From assembly GCA_964532965.1 (NCBI GenBank), contig CAZHJE010000006.1:1-25553 (forward strand): DNA of 25,553 nt, given 5' to 3'. The translations under genes were made by a program, and so were the position numbers. The notes below the pieces were generated by a model that saw only the letters and a list, made by a program, of their open reading frames with translations, did not search any database and was not told where the DNA came from. Shown here piece by piece: positions 1 to 8,268 of the stretch (the stretch's first letter is position 1; each line of letters starts with the position of its first letter). Source of the DNA: CAZHJE01 sp964532965 (lineage in GTDB: Bacteria; Patescibacteriota; WWE3; UBA101185; UBA10185).

Positions 1-52
1 TATATATTTTCATTATGCCTGCAGTATATCGCGTCTTTTTCAATATGGGAAG

Positions 53-2503
53 TTAGCACATGCTATACCCACATTCATAACATTTTGCGCAACCTTCTTC
101 GGATACCAAAGACGAGTTACCGCAATCTGGACACATATCTACATGAGAAAATACCGTTACCCTTTTGCTGTCTTTTTCAATAACATTGGAACCATTTTCT
201 TTAACACGTACTTCAAACTCTTCTGCAAGTACCTTAGCAACAGCATCCGGAATAGATGCTACTTTATTTGCTCCAAAGCCAACAGATCTAGCACCGCCAA
301 TTCCAAATAACTGGAGAATTATTTCTTTGATTGTTTCTTTTGGTTGAGATGATGTTCTTAACCAACCAGAGAGTAGCCTACCAAGGCCCTCGGATAATGC
401 TGCAACATCGCTTCCCGCCTTACCAACATTTAAAAACACTTCAAAAGGGTCACCATCCTCATCTTTATTTATTGTTATAAAAGCTTTCCCCTGAGGAGTT
501 GAAACTTCGTATGTACAACCATCCAATCTTTTTTTTCTAGGTTCAACTCTAGGACCAGATACTGTAATATCAGGAGACTTTTTCTCTTTTGTCTCTTTTG
601 TTTCAAGTACCACTTCTTGCCTACTACCCGCTACATACACTGTTAAGCCCTTACAACCAAGTTCCCAACCAAGCATATATACTTTGGCAACATCGTTTAC
701 TGTCGCGCCTTCTGAAAAATTACATGTCTTTGATATAGAATTATCTATAAAAGCCTGGATAGAAGCTTGCATCATTATGTGGTCTTCTGGGGAAATATCT
801 GCAGAAACAACAAATACATCTTTAATTTTTTGAGGTAATTCTTCAATGTTCTGACATGTTCCTGTCATCACTACCTCATCAATAATCTTCTTTTTAACTT
901 GTTCTTCCATATCAAGTGAATTTATTGCTTGCTCAAACATTGGACTCACATATGTTAACGTCAATTTCTTGGCATCTCCTGCTGCTTGATAAACATTTCT
1001 AAGGTATGCTAGCGCAAATACCGGTTCGCAACCATAACCTTCAACACCTGCTACCGTGGATATTGTTCCTGTAGGTGCGACTGTTGTTTGTGCTGCATTT
1101 CTAATACCGTACTTTTTTATTCCATTAATAATGGCATCCCAGTCAAGACTAGGTCTATTAAAATTCTTGGTATATGGTCTCAATGGCTCGGGCGCAGTCC
1201 ATGTCATATTATTTGGATCATAAATGCTGCCTTTAATCTTTAAAAAGGGGCCTCTTTCTTCTGCAAGTTCAATAGAGGTTCGCATAGAGTGATACCTCAT
1301 AAATTCAGTTACTTGAGCTGCGAATTGTTGCCCCTCATCACTACCGTACGATATTCCCATTGAGTACATAACATCGGCAAGACCCATAAATCCAAGTCCA
1401 ATCCTTCTTGCATTTAGTGCAGACTCTCTAAGCTCCGGCACAGATTCAACGTATTTATTTGCAGAAACCACGTTGTCTAAAAATCTAGTTGATAACTCGA
1501 TACTCTCTTCAAAAAGATCCCAATCTAATCGACCGTTCTCATCTAAATGCTCATTAAGATTTATTGAACCTAAACAACAATTTTCATATGGCCCAAGCCA
1601 CTGTTCACCGCAAGGGTTTGTTGCTTCAAGTTCATAAAGGTGGGGCACTGGGTTTGTTCTGTTTGCCGCATCAATAAAAAGCACGCCAGGTTCTCCATTT
1701 TTATGTGCATATGAAACAATCATATCAAATATCTCACGTGCTTTTGGCGTTTCTATAACTTTTTTTGTGTGGGGGTCAATAAGTTCATATGTTGTATCAT
1801 CTCTTACTGCCTTCATAAATACATCAGTTATTGCAACAGAAATATTAAAGTTTGAAATTGTACCCTCATCACCTTTACATTTAATAAAATCGCGTATATC
1901 AGGGTGGTCTACTCTTAAAACACCCATATTTGCACCTCTGCGTACACCTCCTTGGGCTATCTCACCAAAAGCGCGGTCGTATACTGCTAAAAACCCAACT
2001 GGGCCTGTTGCTACGCCGTTACTTGTTGCAACCACTGAATTTTTGGGACGTAACCTAGAAAATGAAAATCCATTACCCCCACCAACTTGCTGAATTAAAG
2101 ACGCAACACGGAGAGTTGAAAATATACCATCGCGCTCTTTACCTAAATCATCAGCTATAGGTAATACAAAGCACGCGGCTAATTGCCCTAATGGAGTGCC
2201 TGCACCTGTAAAAGTAGGTGAGTTTGGGAAAAACCTTTTAGTTGATAACAAATTATAAAATTCAATTTGTGTAGTTTTAACATCTCTATAAGGTGCATCT
2301 GGTTGCGCAACTACTGATGCTATACGATCGAACATACCCTCGACTGTTTCTGCTAGTGTACCATCGGCATTTTTTCGTAAATATCGTTTTTCTAAAATTA
2401 TTCTAGAATTATCTGAGAGTACGATTGCATCGTTCTTAACAATCTGCTCATTTTTAATTTTTTTATTTGTCTTTATAGACGCATCTATATTAAGCCAATT
2501 CAT
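53..2503 (-). CDS. nrdJ: Adenosylcobalamin-dependent (class II) ribonucleotide reductase
   Basis: Reduces ribonucleotides to deoxyribonucleotides by radical chemistry using adenosylcobalamin, so no separate radical-generating subunit is needed. Numbering here is from an in-frame TTG at 2527. Visible elements are the redox Cys in QLAACFVLP (C119), the thiyl-radical motif NPCGE (N304, C306, E308), further Cys at 317/318, the phosphate-binding stretch APTGTIS, a TSCPD-type domain at about 670-760, and a C-terminal Cys-rich ribbon (CPDCG, then CAKCYECG) that probably carries the regenerating thiols. No N-terminal ATP-cone is evident. The start is uncertain: I use ATG at 2503, but TTG at 2527 would add eight residues and has a weak GAAAG upstream. 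The gene follows ftsZ after a 209-bp gap and appears to have its own promoter. Class assignment is firm; the start is not. Confidence 0.93.
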   Translation of the reverse strand: MNWLNIDASIKTNKKIKNEQIVKNDAIVLSDNSRIILEKRYLRKNADGTLAETVEGMFDRIASVVAQPDAPYRDVKTTQIEFYNLLSTKRFFPNSPTFTGAGTPLGQLAACFVLPIADDLGKERDGIFSTLRVASLIQQVGGGNGFSFSRLRPKNSVVATSNGVATGPVGFLAVYDRAFGEIAQGGVRRGANMGVLRVDHPDIRDFIKCKGDEGTISNFNISVAITDVFMKAVRDDTTYELIDPHTKKVIETPKAREIFDMIVSYAHKNGEPGVLFIDAANRTNPVPHLYELEATNPCGEQWLGPYENCCLGSINLNEHLDENGRLDWDLFEESIELSTRFLDNVVSANKYVESVPELRESALNARRIGLGFMGLADVMYSMGISYGSDEGQQFAAQVTEFMRYHSMRTSIELAEERGPFLKIKGSIYDPNNMTWTAPEPLRPYTKNFNRPSLDWDAIINGIKKYGIRNAAQTTVAPTGTISTVAGVEGYGCEPVFALAYLRNVYQAAGDAKKLTLTYVSPMFEQAINSLDMEEQVKKKIIDEVVMTGTCQNIEELPQKIKDVFVVSADISPEDHIMMQASIQAFIDNSISKTCNFSEGATVNDVAKVYMLGWELGCKGLTVYVAGSRQEVVLETKETKEKKSPDITVSGPRVEPRKKRLDGCTYEVSTPQGKAFITINKDEDGDPFEVFLNVGKAGSDVAALSEGLGRLLSGWLRTSSQPKETIKEIILQLFGIGGARSVGFGANKVASIPDAVAKVLAEEFEVRVKENGSNVIEKDSKRVTVFSHVDMCPDCGNSSLVSEEGCAKCYECGYSMC

Positions 2504-2637
2504 GGACAGAAAGACATCACAAATCAACAGGCTTTCACTGCCAAAAAGACTAGTGATTTATGAAATCCCCAAAATTTATATACTTGAGTCTTTCCGTTCA
2601 TGTAATCATATTAGATTTAAGTAAACCACTAACATGT

Positions 2638-2666
2638 ATTATAGAAAGGCTGTGTTCTGTCTGAAC
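2638..2666 (-). promoter_or_regulatory. Candidate sigma-70 promoter of nrdJ
   Basis: On the minus strand a perfect -10 TATAAT (2643-2638) is preceded, 16 bp upstream, by a -35-like TTCAGA (2665-2660), which matches TTGACA at four of six positions. Transcription would start near 2631 and leave a leader of roughly 100-130 nt before nrdJ. The spacing and the intact -10 support this; the -35 is only fair. Confidence 0.5.
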
Positions 2667-2667
2667 A
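2653..2667. promoter_or_regulatory. Inverted repeat over the nrdJ -35 (possible operator)
   Basis: TGTTC-TGTCT-GAACA has 5-bp perfect arms around a 5-bp centre and covers the -35 of the candidate nrdJ promoter. It does not match the NrdR-box consensus as I know it. The arms have the reverse orientation to the Gram-positive LexA core (GAAC...GTTC). It could also fold as a weak hairpin downstream of ftsZ, but no U-tract follows. Confidence 0.3.
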
Positions 2668-2712
2668 ATAAATTAGAAAGGATATATTGAGTACTTTTTG
2701 ACAAAATTACTA

Positions 2713-3837
2713 TCAGTTACCTCGCAAAAATGCTGGAATATCATAAATATCATCACCCATTGATGTATTCGATTGCTTTACTGGTATCGGAGTATTATCT
2801 TTTTCTTCTTTAGTAGGTGTAGCAACTTCGGCAGATACCTCTTTTTGAGGGTGTATCAAATTTAGCCGTGCTCTAAGGTCAGCGTCTTGATCAAACCCAG
2901 TAGCAATTACAGTAATTTTTATTTGATCTGCCATGTTCTGATCTATCGTGGCACCAAAAATAATATTTGCATCTGGACTTGCTGATGACCTAATAAGTTG
3001 CGCTGCAGCATTTACCTCTGAAAGGCCAAGGTCAGGGCCACCTGTTATATTAAAAAGTATACCTGTTGCCCCATCAATTGAAACTTCTAAAAGTGGTGAA
3101 GAAATTGCGTCTTTTGCGGCAGTAAGTGCTTTGTCTTTTCCTGTACCAATACCAATGCCCATTAATGCAGAACCAGCGTTTTTCATGATAGTTTTAACAT
3201 CTGCAAAATCAACATTAATTAACCCCGGAAGAACAATCAAATCAGAAATGCCCTGCACCCCTTGAATCAAAATACTATCTGATAATCTAAATGCATCTAA
3301 AACAGAAATATTTTCATCTGATATTTCAAGTAACTTTTGGTTTGGTACTGTTATTAAAGCATCTACTTCTTTTTTCAAGGCCGCAGATCCTGTCTCTGCA
3401 TTTTCCATTCTCTTAATACCTTCAAATAAGAATGGTTTTGTAATAACACCTACGGTTAGAGCACCAAGTTCTTTTGCAACAGATGCTACAACTGGAGCAG
3501 CACCAGTGCCAGTACCTCCCCCCATACCAGCCGTAATAAATACCATGTCTGATCCCTCAAGATTAGATCTTAAAACATCAATAGACTCCAATGCTGCTTT
3601 TTGACCTATTTCAGGATTAGAACCAGCCCCCAATCCATTTGTTAATTCCTGCCCAATGGGAATTTTCACAAACGCCTTATTTATTGATAAATGTTGCGCA
3701 TCAGTATTTATAGCAATAAATTCAACCCCTGTAATTTGTTGAGAATCAATTAAAGAATTTAATATATTATTACCAGCACCACCTACACCAACAACACGAA
3801 TTTTTGCGAATCTTTCAATTTCAGGTTTTACAAACAT
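2713..3837 (-). CDS. ftsZ: Cell division protein FtsZ
   Basis: Tubulin-like GTPase that polymerises into the Z ring and scaffolds septal wall synthesis. The 374-residue protein has the N-terminal nucleotide-binding glycine loop (GVGGAGNN, residues 17-24), the tubulin signature GGGTGTG (106-112), the synergy-loop region around NVDFADVKTIM, a short variable linker rich in T, E and K (about 337-360), and a conserved C-terminal peptide DDIYDIPAFLRGN. That peptide is the expected docking site for FtsA. It is the last gene of the dcw operon, 23 bp after ftsA. No Shine-Dalgarno sequence precedes the ATG, so translation may rely on coupling to ftsA or on an unstructured AT-rich leader. Confidence 0.98.
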   Translation of the reverse strand: MFVKPEIERFAKIRVVGVGGAGNNILNSLIDSQQITGVEFIAINTDAQHLSINKAFVKIPIGQELTNGLGAGSNPEIGQKAALESIDVLRSNLEGSDMVFITAGMGGGTGTGAAPVVASVAKELGALTVGVITKPFLFEGIKRMENAETGSAALKKEVDALITVPNQKLLEISDENISVLDAFRLSDSILIQGVQGISDLIVLPGLINVDFADVKTIMKNAGSALMGIGIGTGKDKALTAAKDAISSPLLEVSIDGATGILFNITGGPDLGLSEVNAAAQLIRSSASPDANIIFGATIDQNMADQIKITVIATGFDQDADLRARLNLIHPQKEVSAEVATPTKEEKDNTPIPVKQSNTSMGDDIYDIPAFLRGN

Positions 3838-3851
3838 GTAACAACTTAGAG

Positions 3852-3863
3852 TAAGTTAACTTA
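3852..3863. repeat. 12-bp perfect palindrome between ftsA and ftsZ
   Basis: TAAGTTAACTTA is its own reverse complement. It overlaps the ftsA stop codon and lies 15 bp upstream of the ftsZ ATG. On the coding strand the heptamer CTAAGTT occurs twice in this short gap. It may be a binding site, a processing point or chance in AT-rich DNA. Confidence 0.25.
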
Positions 3864-5117
3864 GGGCAGAATATTCTTAAACTTACCAAATAAATTAGTA
3901 AACGTATTAGCAATCTTACCTTTGCCGGTCTCGTATGACAAGTCCATACCGCTTTGAATCGCAGAGACACCATATAACAGCGCACCTACAGAAGCAGAAA
4001 ATGCAGGACCTTCAATTTCATCTATAAGTCCTGTCACACCCTTTGGTTTACCAACTCTTACAGGCATTTTTGCAAGTGCTCTTTTTGCGACTTTTTCTAT
4101 TCCTGCGGTTTGTGCTGCACCACCTGTTATAACTATACCTGCAGGTAACTTTCCTGCTAAATTAGCTTTTTGTATCTCAAGAAATACTAATTTAAAAACT
4201 TCGTTTAACCTTGCATCAATAACTTCAAAAAGAAACCCTTTTGGTATTTTTTGTTCATCAAGTCCAAATTCTGACACATCTAAAAAGTCTTCTTGCTCAG
4301 TTGGATTTATAGACATATATGGTGACTTACTACCGCTTAATTTTAATTTAATCTTTTCTGCTTCCTCTAACCTTGTACGAAGTCCAATTGCAAGATCGTT
4401 TGTAATATGCCTACCCCCAATTGGTAATACTGCAGAATAGATTGGACTACCATCAGTATATGCAACCATTGATGTAGTACCTCCACCAATATCAACGAGC
4501 AAAGTACCTAATTCTCTTTCTGTATCTGTTAAAACAGCCTTCGATGAAGCAAGTGCTGTATAAACAAGATCGTTCACATCAACAGCAACCTGCCTAACAC
4601 ACTTAGTTAAGTTTTTAATACTCGTAGTTGATCCATAAATAATGTTAGTTTCTACTTCAAGTCTTATACCGCTCATACCAACAGGATCTTTAACGCCATC
4701 GTGAGAATCTACAATAAAATCTCTTGGAATAACATGAATTATTTCATCAGATGATGGTAAAGAAACAGCTTGAGCCGCCTCTGTAACTCTATATACATCT
4801 TCGGCTGCGATTTCTGATTCTGGGTTTGATACCGCGACAACACCATGTGAATTTTGTGTTTTTATATGACTCCCACTTACAGTAACAAATGCTGATGATA
4901 CAGAAACACCTGCCATTCTTTCGGCTTTTTCTAAACTTGCCGATATCGCTTCGACTGTATTATCAATATCTACAACATACCCCCTATTTACACCTTTTGA
5001 GGGAACTGCACCAGACACACCAATAACAGATAATTTACTTTCTGTGAATGAAGCTATTATCGTACTCACTTTAGTTGAACCTACATCTATTGCTGTAATG
5101 ATTTTTTCTTTGGACAT
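3861..5117 (-). CDS. ftsA: Cell division protein FtsA
   Basis: Actin-fold ATPase that tethers FtsZ filaments to the membrane. The 418-residue protein shows the phosphate-1 motif AIDVGSTK (residues 9-16), an SHS2/1C region after it, phosphate-2 VDIGGGTTSM, the adenosine motif ITGGAAQTAGIE, and a C-terminal amphipathic segment (about IANTFTNLFGKFKNIL) of the kind FtsA uses for membrane binding. Length and motif order are normal for the family. It sits 12 bp after ftsQ and 23 bp before ftsZ, in the standard ftsQ-ftsA-ftsZ order. No clear ribosome-binding site is present, which suggests coupled translation. Confidence 0.97.
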   Translation of the reverse strand: MSKEKIITAIDVGSTKVSTIIASFTESKLSVIGVSGAVPSKGVNRGYVVDIDNTVEAISASLEKAERMAGVSVSSAFVTVSGSHIKTQNSHGVVAVSNPESEIAAEDVYRVTEAAQAVSLPSSDEIIHVIPRDFIVDSHDGVKDPVGMSGIRLEVETNIIYGSTTSIKNLTKCVRQVAVDVNDLVYTALASSKAVLTDTERELGTLLVDIGGGTTSMVAYTDGSPIYSAVLPIGGRHITNDLAIGLRTRLEEAEKIKLKLSGSKSPYMSINPTEQEDFLDVSEFGLDEQKIPKGFLFEVIDARLNEVFKLVFLEIQKANLAGKLPAGIVITGGAAQTAGIEKVAKRALAKMPVRVGKPKGVTGLIDEIEGPAFSASVGALLYGVSAIQSGMDLSYETGKGKIANTFTNLFGKFKNILP

Positions 5118-5129
5118 ATTTAGACTTAA

Positions 5130-5933
5130 CTATTCTACTACTACTTTATCATATCTCAAATCAATTTTCTTAACATTTCGTCCCTCAATGCTTAATTGCT
5201 TTATTAATTCTTTTAGTACAAATATCATTTCACTTGTATCTTTGTTTTTACCAAGTAAAATTTCGATAGTATTGTCAATAAAAAATGTAATATGCTTGTC
5301 GTGGACACTTACAGAAGATATTTTAATATGCGCAATATCAGAAGAACTTATTAAATTAATATATAAAGGTACAAGATTTCTATCTATAAATATACCAACT
5401 GTTATGCTTTCTTCATAGTTTATTATAGGTAAATTAGTCGTTTTAGGATCTACCAAACCTAAAATGTAACCTTCTGCATCAACAAGATAATATTCGAAAT
5501 CATCATTGGTATTTTTTGTTTTCAAAAGTGCTAAAGGAACTCTTTCTTCAACTTGTATTAATAATGTATCTGGCAGCTGTTTACTAACCTTAAAATCTCT
5601 CGCGCCTAAAAACGTGTTTTTTAGTGCTTGTTCTAATAAAATCGTATTAAGCTTTAAAATATTTTGATCCTCCGCACTGTCTTTAAGTTGTATAAGAACA
5701 TCGGATTTATTAACAAAATTTTTTGTACCAATAATATCAAAATTTTGCACTTTAAATACAGTGGACTTAACAAAAAGATAATACGTTCCATAAATTGTAA
5801 AACATACTGCTAAAGCGGTAGTGATTATTTTTGTCGCTGTTAATAAGTTTTTTAAAAATAGCCTCTTTCCATTTTTAAATCTTCGGTTTTTTTTGTTTTT
5901 ATTTACATTTGAAATCATTAGTTTGGAGAGCAT
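5130..5933 (-). CDS. ftsQ: Cell division protein FtsQ/DivIB
   Basis: Bitopic divisome protein that bridges early and late division proteins. The 267-residue sequence has a very basic cytoplasmic N-terminus (K/R/N-rich, residues 6-28), one transmembrane segment at about 31-54, then a POTRA-like domain beginning FKVQNFDIIGTKNF, followed by a FtsQ beta domain ending KKIDLRYDKVVVE. Sequence identity to well-studied FtsQ is low, as is usual. Topology and position (10 bp after murG, 12 bp before ftsA) make the call secure. An internal ATG at codon 6 (5918) is an alternative start. In many bacteria murC, murB and ddl lie between murG and ftsQ; here they are absent. Confidence 0.9.
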   Translation of the reverse strand: MLSKLMISNVNKNKKNRRFKNGKRLFLKNLLTATKIITTALAVCFTIYGTYYLFVKSTVFKVQNFDIIGTKNFVNKSDVLIQLKDSAEDQNILKLNTILLEQALKNTFLGARDFKVSKQLPDTLLIQVEERVPLALLKTKNTNDDFEYYLVDAEGYILGLVDPKTTNLPIINYEESITVGIFIDRNLVPLYINLISSSDIAHIKISSVSVHDKHITFFIDNTIEILLGKNKDTSEMIFVLKELIKQLSIEGRNVKKIDLRYDKVVVE

Positions 5934-5943
5934 CTATTTGTTG

Positions 5944-7056
5944 CTACTTTAAATACGACTTTAATTCATTTAGTATTATTTGTGTAGAGTCTTTATTTAG
6001 TGTACTTGCATATTTTTCATACATACATATATCTAGTTGCGTTTTTGCTTCAAGCAGATCCTTTATTTCTAAAACCAACCTGTCCGGTGTAAGTGCTTTT
6101 TCTTCTACAATATTGCCCAACCCTATTTTTTTTAGTAACGTGGCATTAACAAATTGTTCATTATGGGATACCCATGGAATAGGAACTAACAGTGCACGCT
6201 TTTTTAATGCAATTATTTCGGCACAAATATGTGCACCAGACCTAGTTACTATTAAATTTGATACATTAAAAGCTTCACCAATGTTGTCGGCGTATATAAA
6301 TTTGTGTAAAAAGTATTTACCAGTACTTAATTTTTTATTTTGAATACCCTCATATGTTTTTGCGAGCATAGCATAGTCCTTATATTCTGAATGATCACCA
6401 CATTGATGTATTACATTACATATTTTAAGCAATCTTTCTAGTGATTCATTTACCACTAGGTTTATTTTGTGAGAACCAGTTTTTCCTGCAGTAATGTATA
6501 TTGTAGGTAAAGAGTTATTTGATAAAAAGTCAAAAGAATTTGATGTAAAAATCTCGGGACGAAGTGGTAACCCTGTAATGATTGATTTTTTTTCTGGGTA
6601 ATGTTTTTGAGAATCCGGCCATGACAAAAATACTTTATCGACAAACCTGGAAATAAACTTATTAGAATAACCAGCAACTAGTGTTTGCTCATGTGTTATA
6701 GAAGGTATTTTTAATAACCATGCAGCCAATACCGAAGGAGCAGCTAAATACCCACCAAAAGACATTACAACATTTGGTTTAATTTTAATTAACAAATATA
6801 AGGCGTGTAACACCCCAAAAGGAACTTTTAATAAGCGTTTTAAATTATATGTTTTATAGAGTTTTCCCGCTTGAAGGTTATAAAATGGTATATTCAATTT
6901 CGTAATCTCTATATATTCTAAAGAAACACTATTACTTCCAAAAAGAGTATATTTATGACCAAACCAATAAATATCTATTTCGGGATAAACTTCACGTAAT
7001 TTACTAATTATTGGTAAAGCTGAACTATGGTGCCCGCCTGTAAATACTATTTTCAT
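5944..7056 (-). CDS. murG: UDP-GlcNAc:undecaprenyl-PP-MurNAc-pentapeptide GlcNAc transferase MurG
   Basis: Adds GlcNAc to lipid I to form lipid II on the inner membrane face. The 370-residue protein has a GT-B fold signature: an N-terminal glycine loop FTGGHHSSA (residues 5-13), FGGYLAAPS (100-108), ITHEQ (120-124), and a C-terminal donor site with RSGAHICAEI and a VPIPW...NEQ...NA segment. The N-terminal loop is contracted compared with the classical GGTGGH. I start at ATG 7056; the longer frame begins with TTG at 7062 and adds only two residues. It follows ftsW by 19 bp and precedes ftsQ by 10 bp. Other GT28 transferases are possible, but the acceptor-site motifs and dcw context favour MurG. 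Confidence 0.9.
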   Translation of the reverse strand: MKIVFTGGHHSSALPIISKLREVYPEIDIYWFGHKYTLFGSNSVSLEYIEITKLNIPFYNLQAGKLYKTYNLKRLLKVPFGVLHALYLLIKIKPNVVMSFGGYLAAPSVLAAWLLKIPSITHEQTLVAGYSNKFISRFVDKVFLSWPDSQKHYPEKKSIITGLPLRPEIFTSNSFDFLSNNSLPTIYITAGKTGSHKINLVVNESLERLLKICNVIHQCGDHSEYKDYAMLAKTYEGIQNKKLSTGKYFLHKFIYADNIGEAFNVSNLIVTRSGAHICAEIIALKKRALLVPIPWVSHNEQFVNATLLKKIGLGNIVEEKALTPDRLVLEIKDLLEAKTQLDICMYEKYASTLNKDSTQIILNELKSYLK

Positions 7057-7075
7057 ATGCAATGCATTGTATCAA

Positions 7076-8257
7076 TTAAACTTTTTTACTTGCAACATTC
7101 GAAAGTATTCCTAAACCTATTAATACAAAGACTAGTGACGAACCGCCATATGAAATTAGTGGGAGTGGTATGCCAGTAAGAGGTATTAATCTAGTCATTG
7201 CGCCAACATTTATTAAAAACTGAAAACCGATCCATGTTGTTATACCAACAGATAATAGCTTGGAATATATATCAGAAGTGTTTTTTGCGATTGAATACCC
7301 TTTGTAAATTAGCATTAAAAAAAGTGTTATTAACAAAGTTGTACCAAAAAAACCTAGTTCTTCACCAATAATTGCAAATATTGAGTCTGCAAAAACTTCG
7401 GGCAAGTATTGGAATTTTTGTCTAGACTGCCCAAATCCAACCCCAAATAGCCCACCAGAACCAAGTGCAATTAATATTTGCTTAATATGATAACCAGTAG
7501 ATAAAGTTGCATCGTCGGATGTACCAAATAAAGTTAGTACCCTTTGTCTACTGTGTGGTGAAAAAAGCATGGCAAGAACACCCACTACACCAATTGGGGG
7601 TATTGCTAAAAGAAATGGTTTTAAAGCCTCACCAGATGCAAAATACATAACAGCACCAATTGCAAAAATCAATGTTGCAGTAGACATATTTGGTTGTAAC
7701 ATAATCAGCATTACAATACTTCCTGTAATAAGCAAAAACCGCTTGAAGACATTTTCTTTGAGTTTTACAGCAAGCTCTAATTGAGTTGCTAAATAAAGAA
7801 TGAGTGTTAGTTTTGTAAATTCACTTGGTTGAAAACCTAATATACCAAGTACTGGAATTGCAGGAAGCGGCGGCGGATTTAAATAAAACCATCTGTTAGC
7901 ACCATTAATACATGGGGAAAATATAAAATTTGTAGAACACGGCAATACACCAAAAAGTGCTAGTATAAACAAAAAAACAAGCGTTACATAAAAAAAATAT
8001 TTTGATAACCTTTTTATTGTTTCTATGTCTAGTTTATAAAAAATATAGTAACCAATAAGACCAACTATTAACCAAGCCATTTGCTGCACAACAAATCTAT
8101 AGGCATTCCCATATATTTGTTGCGATAAAATAACTGTTGCATCATAAATCATAATCAAGCCAAATACTAAAAGTATTATGATTAAAAGAAAAAGAGATTT
8201 ATCAAATCTTTTTACTGTGTACAGTGAGTGTTTTCGAACATATTTTCTTTTTGGCAT
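7076..8257 (-). CDS. ftsW: Lipid II polymerase / division protein FtsW (SEDS family)
   Basis: Polytopic SEDS glycosyltransferase that polymerises lipid II at the septum with a partner transpeptidase. About ten hydrophobic segments are visible. Family motifs are GANRWF, FQPSE...K, the region FADSIFAIIGEELGF containing the conserved Asp, and LPLISYGGSS near the C-terminus. Between RWF and QPSE there is a proline-rich extension (NPPPLPAIPVLG) longer than the usual loop. I start at ATG 8257 (MPKRKYV, 393 residues), 11 bp after the mraY stop; a longer frame to 8323 would overlap mraY and add an unlikely segment. FtsW rather than RodA is inferred from its dcw position. Confidence 0.94.
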   Translation of the reverse strand: MPKRKYVRKHSLYTVKRFDKSLFLLIIILLVFGLIMIYDATVILSQQIYGNAYRFVVQQMAWLIVGLIGYYIFYKLDIETIKRLSKYFFYVTLVFLFILALFGVLPCSTNFIFSPCINGANRWFYLNPPPLPAIPVLGILGFQPSEFTKLTLILYLATQLELAVKLKENVFKRFLLITGSIVMLIMLQPNMSTATLIFAIGAVMYFASGEALKPFLLAIPPIGVVGVLAMLFSPHSRQRVLTLFGTSDDATLSTGYHIKQILIALGSGGLFGVGFGQSRQKFQYLPEVFADSIFAIIGEELGFFGTTLLITLFLMLIYKGYSIAKNTSDIYSKLLSVGITTWIGFQFLINVGAMTRLIPLTGIPLPLISYGGSSLVFVLIGLGILSNVASKKV

Positions 8258-8268
8258 AAAGATCAAAA

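Noticed and set aside
1..52. Terminator downstream of nrdJ
   Set aside because: Only a weak dyad around CTGCAG is visible and no stem with a U-tract follows the stop within the window.
2560..2664. A 34-residue plus-strand frame (ATG to TGA) in the nrdJ-ftsZ gap
   Set aside because: It has no ribosome-binding site or family signal and overlaps the nrdJ promoter region; it is most likely chance.
2528..2712. Cobalamin riboswitch upstream of nrdJ
   Set aside because: The conserved B12-box and core strings of cobalamin riboswitches are not present on the minus strand. A GGCAGTG near the start is only a partial resemblance.
5044..5418. Plus-strand 124-codon frame opposite ftsA/ftsQ
   Set aside because: It lies antisense to two secure genes and has no recognisable domain or ribosome-binding site.
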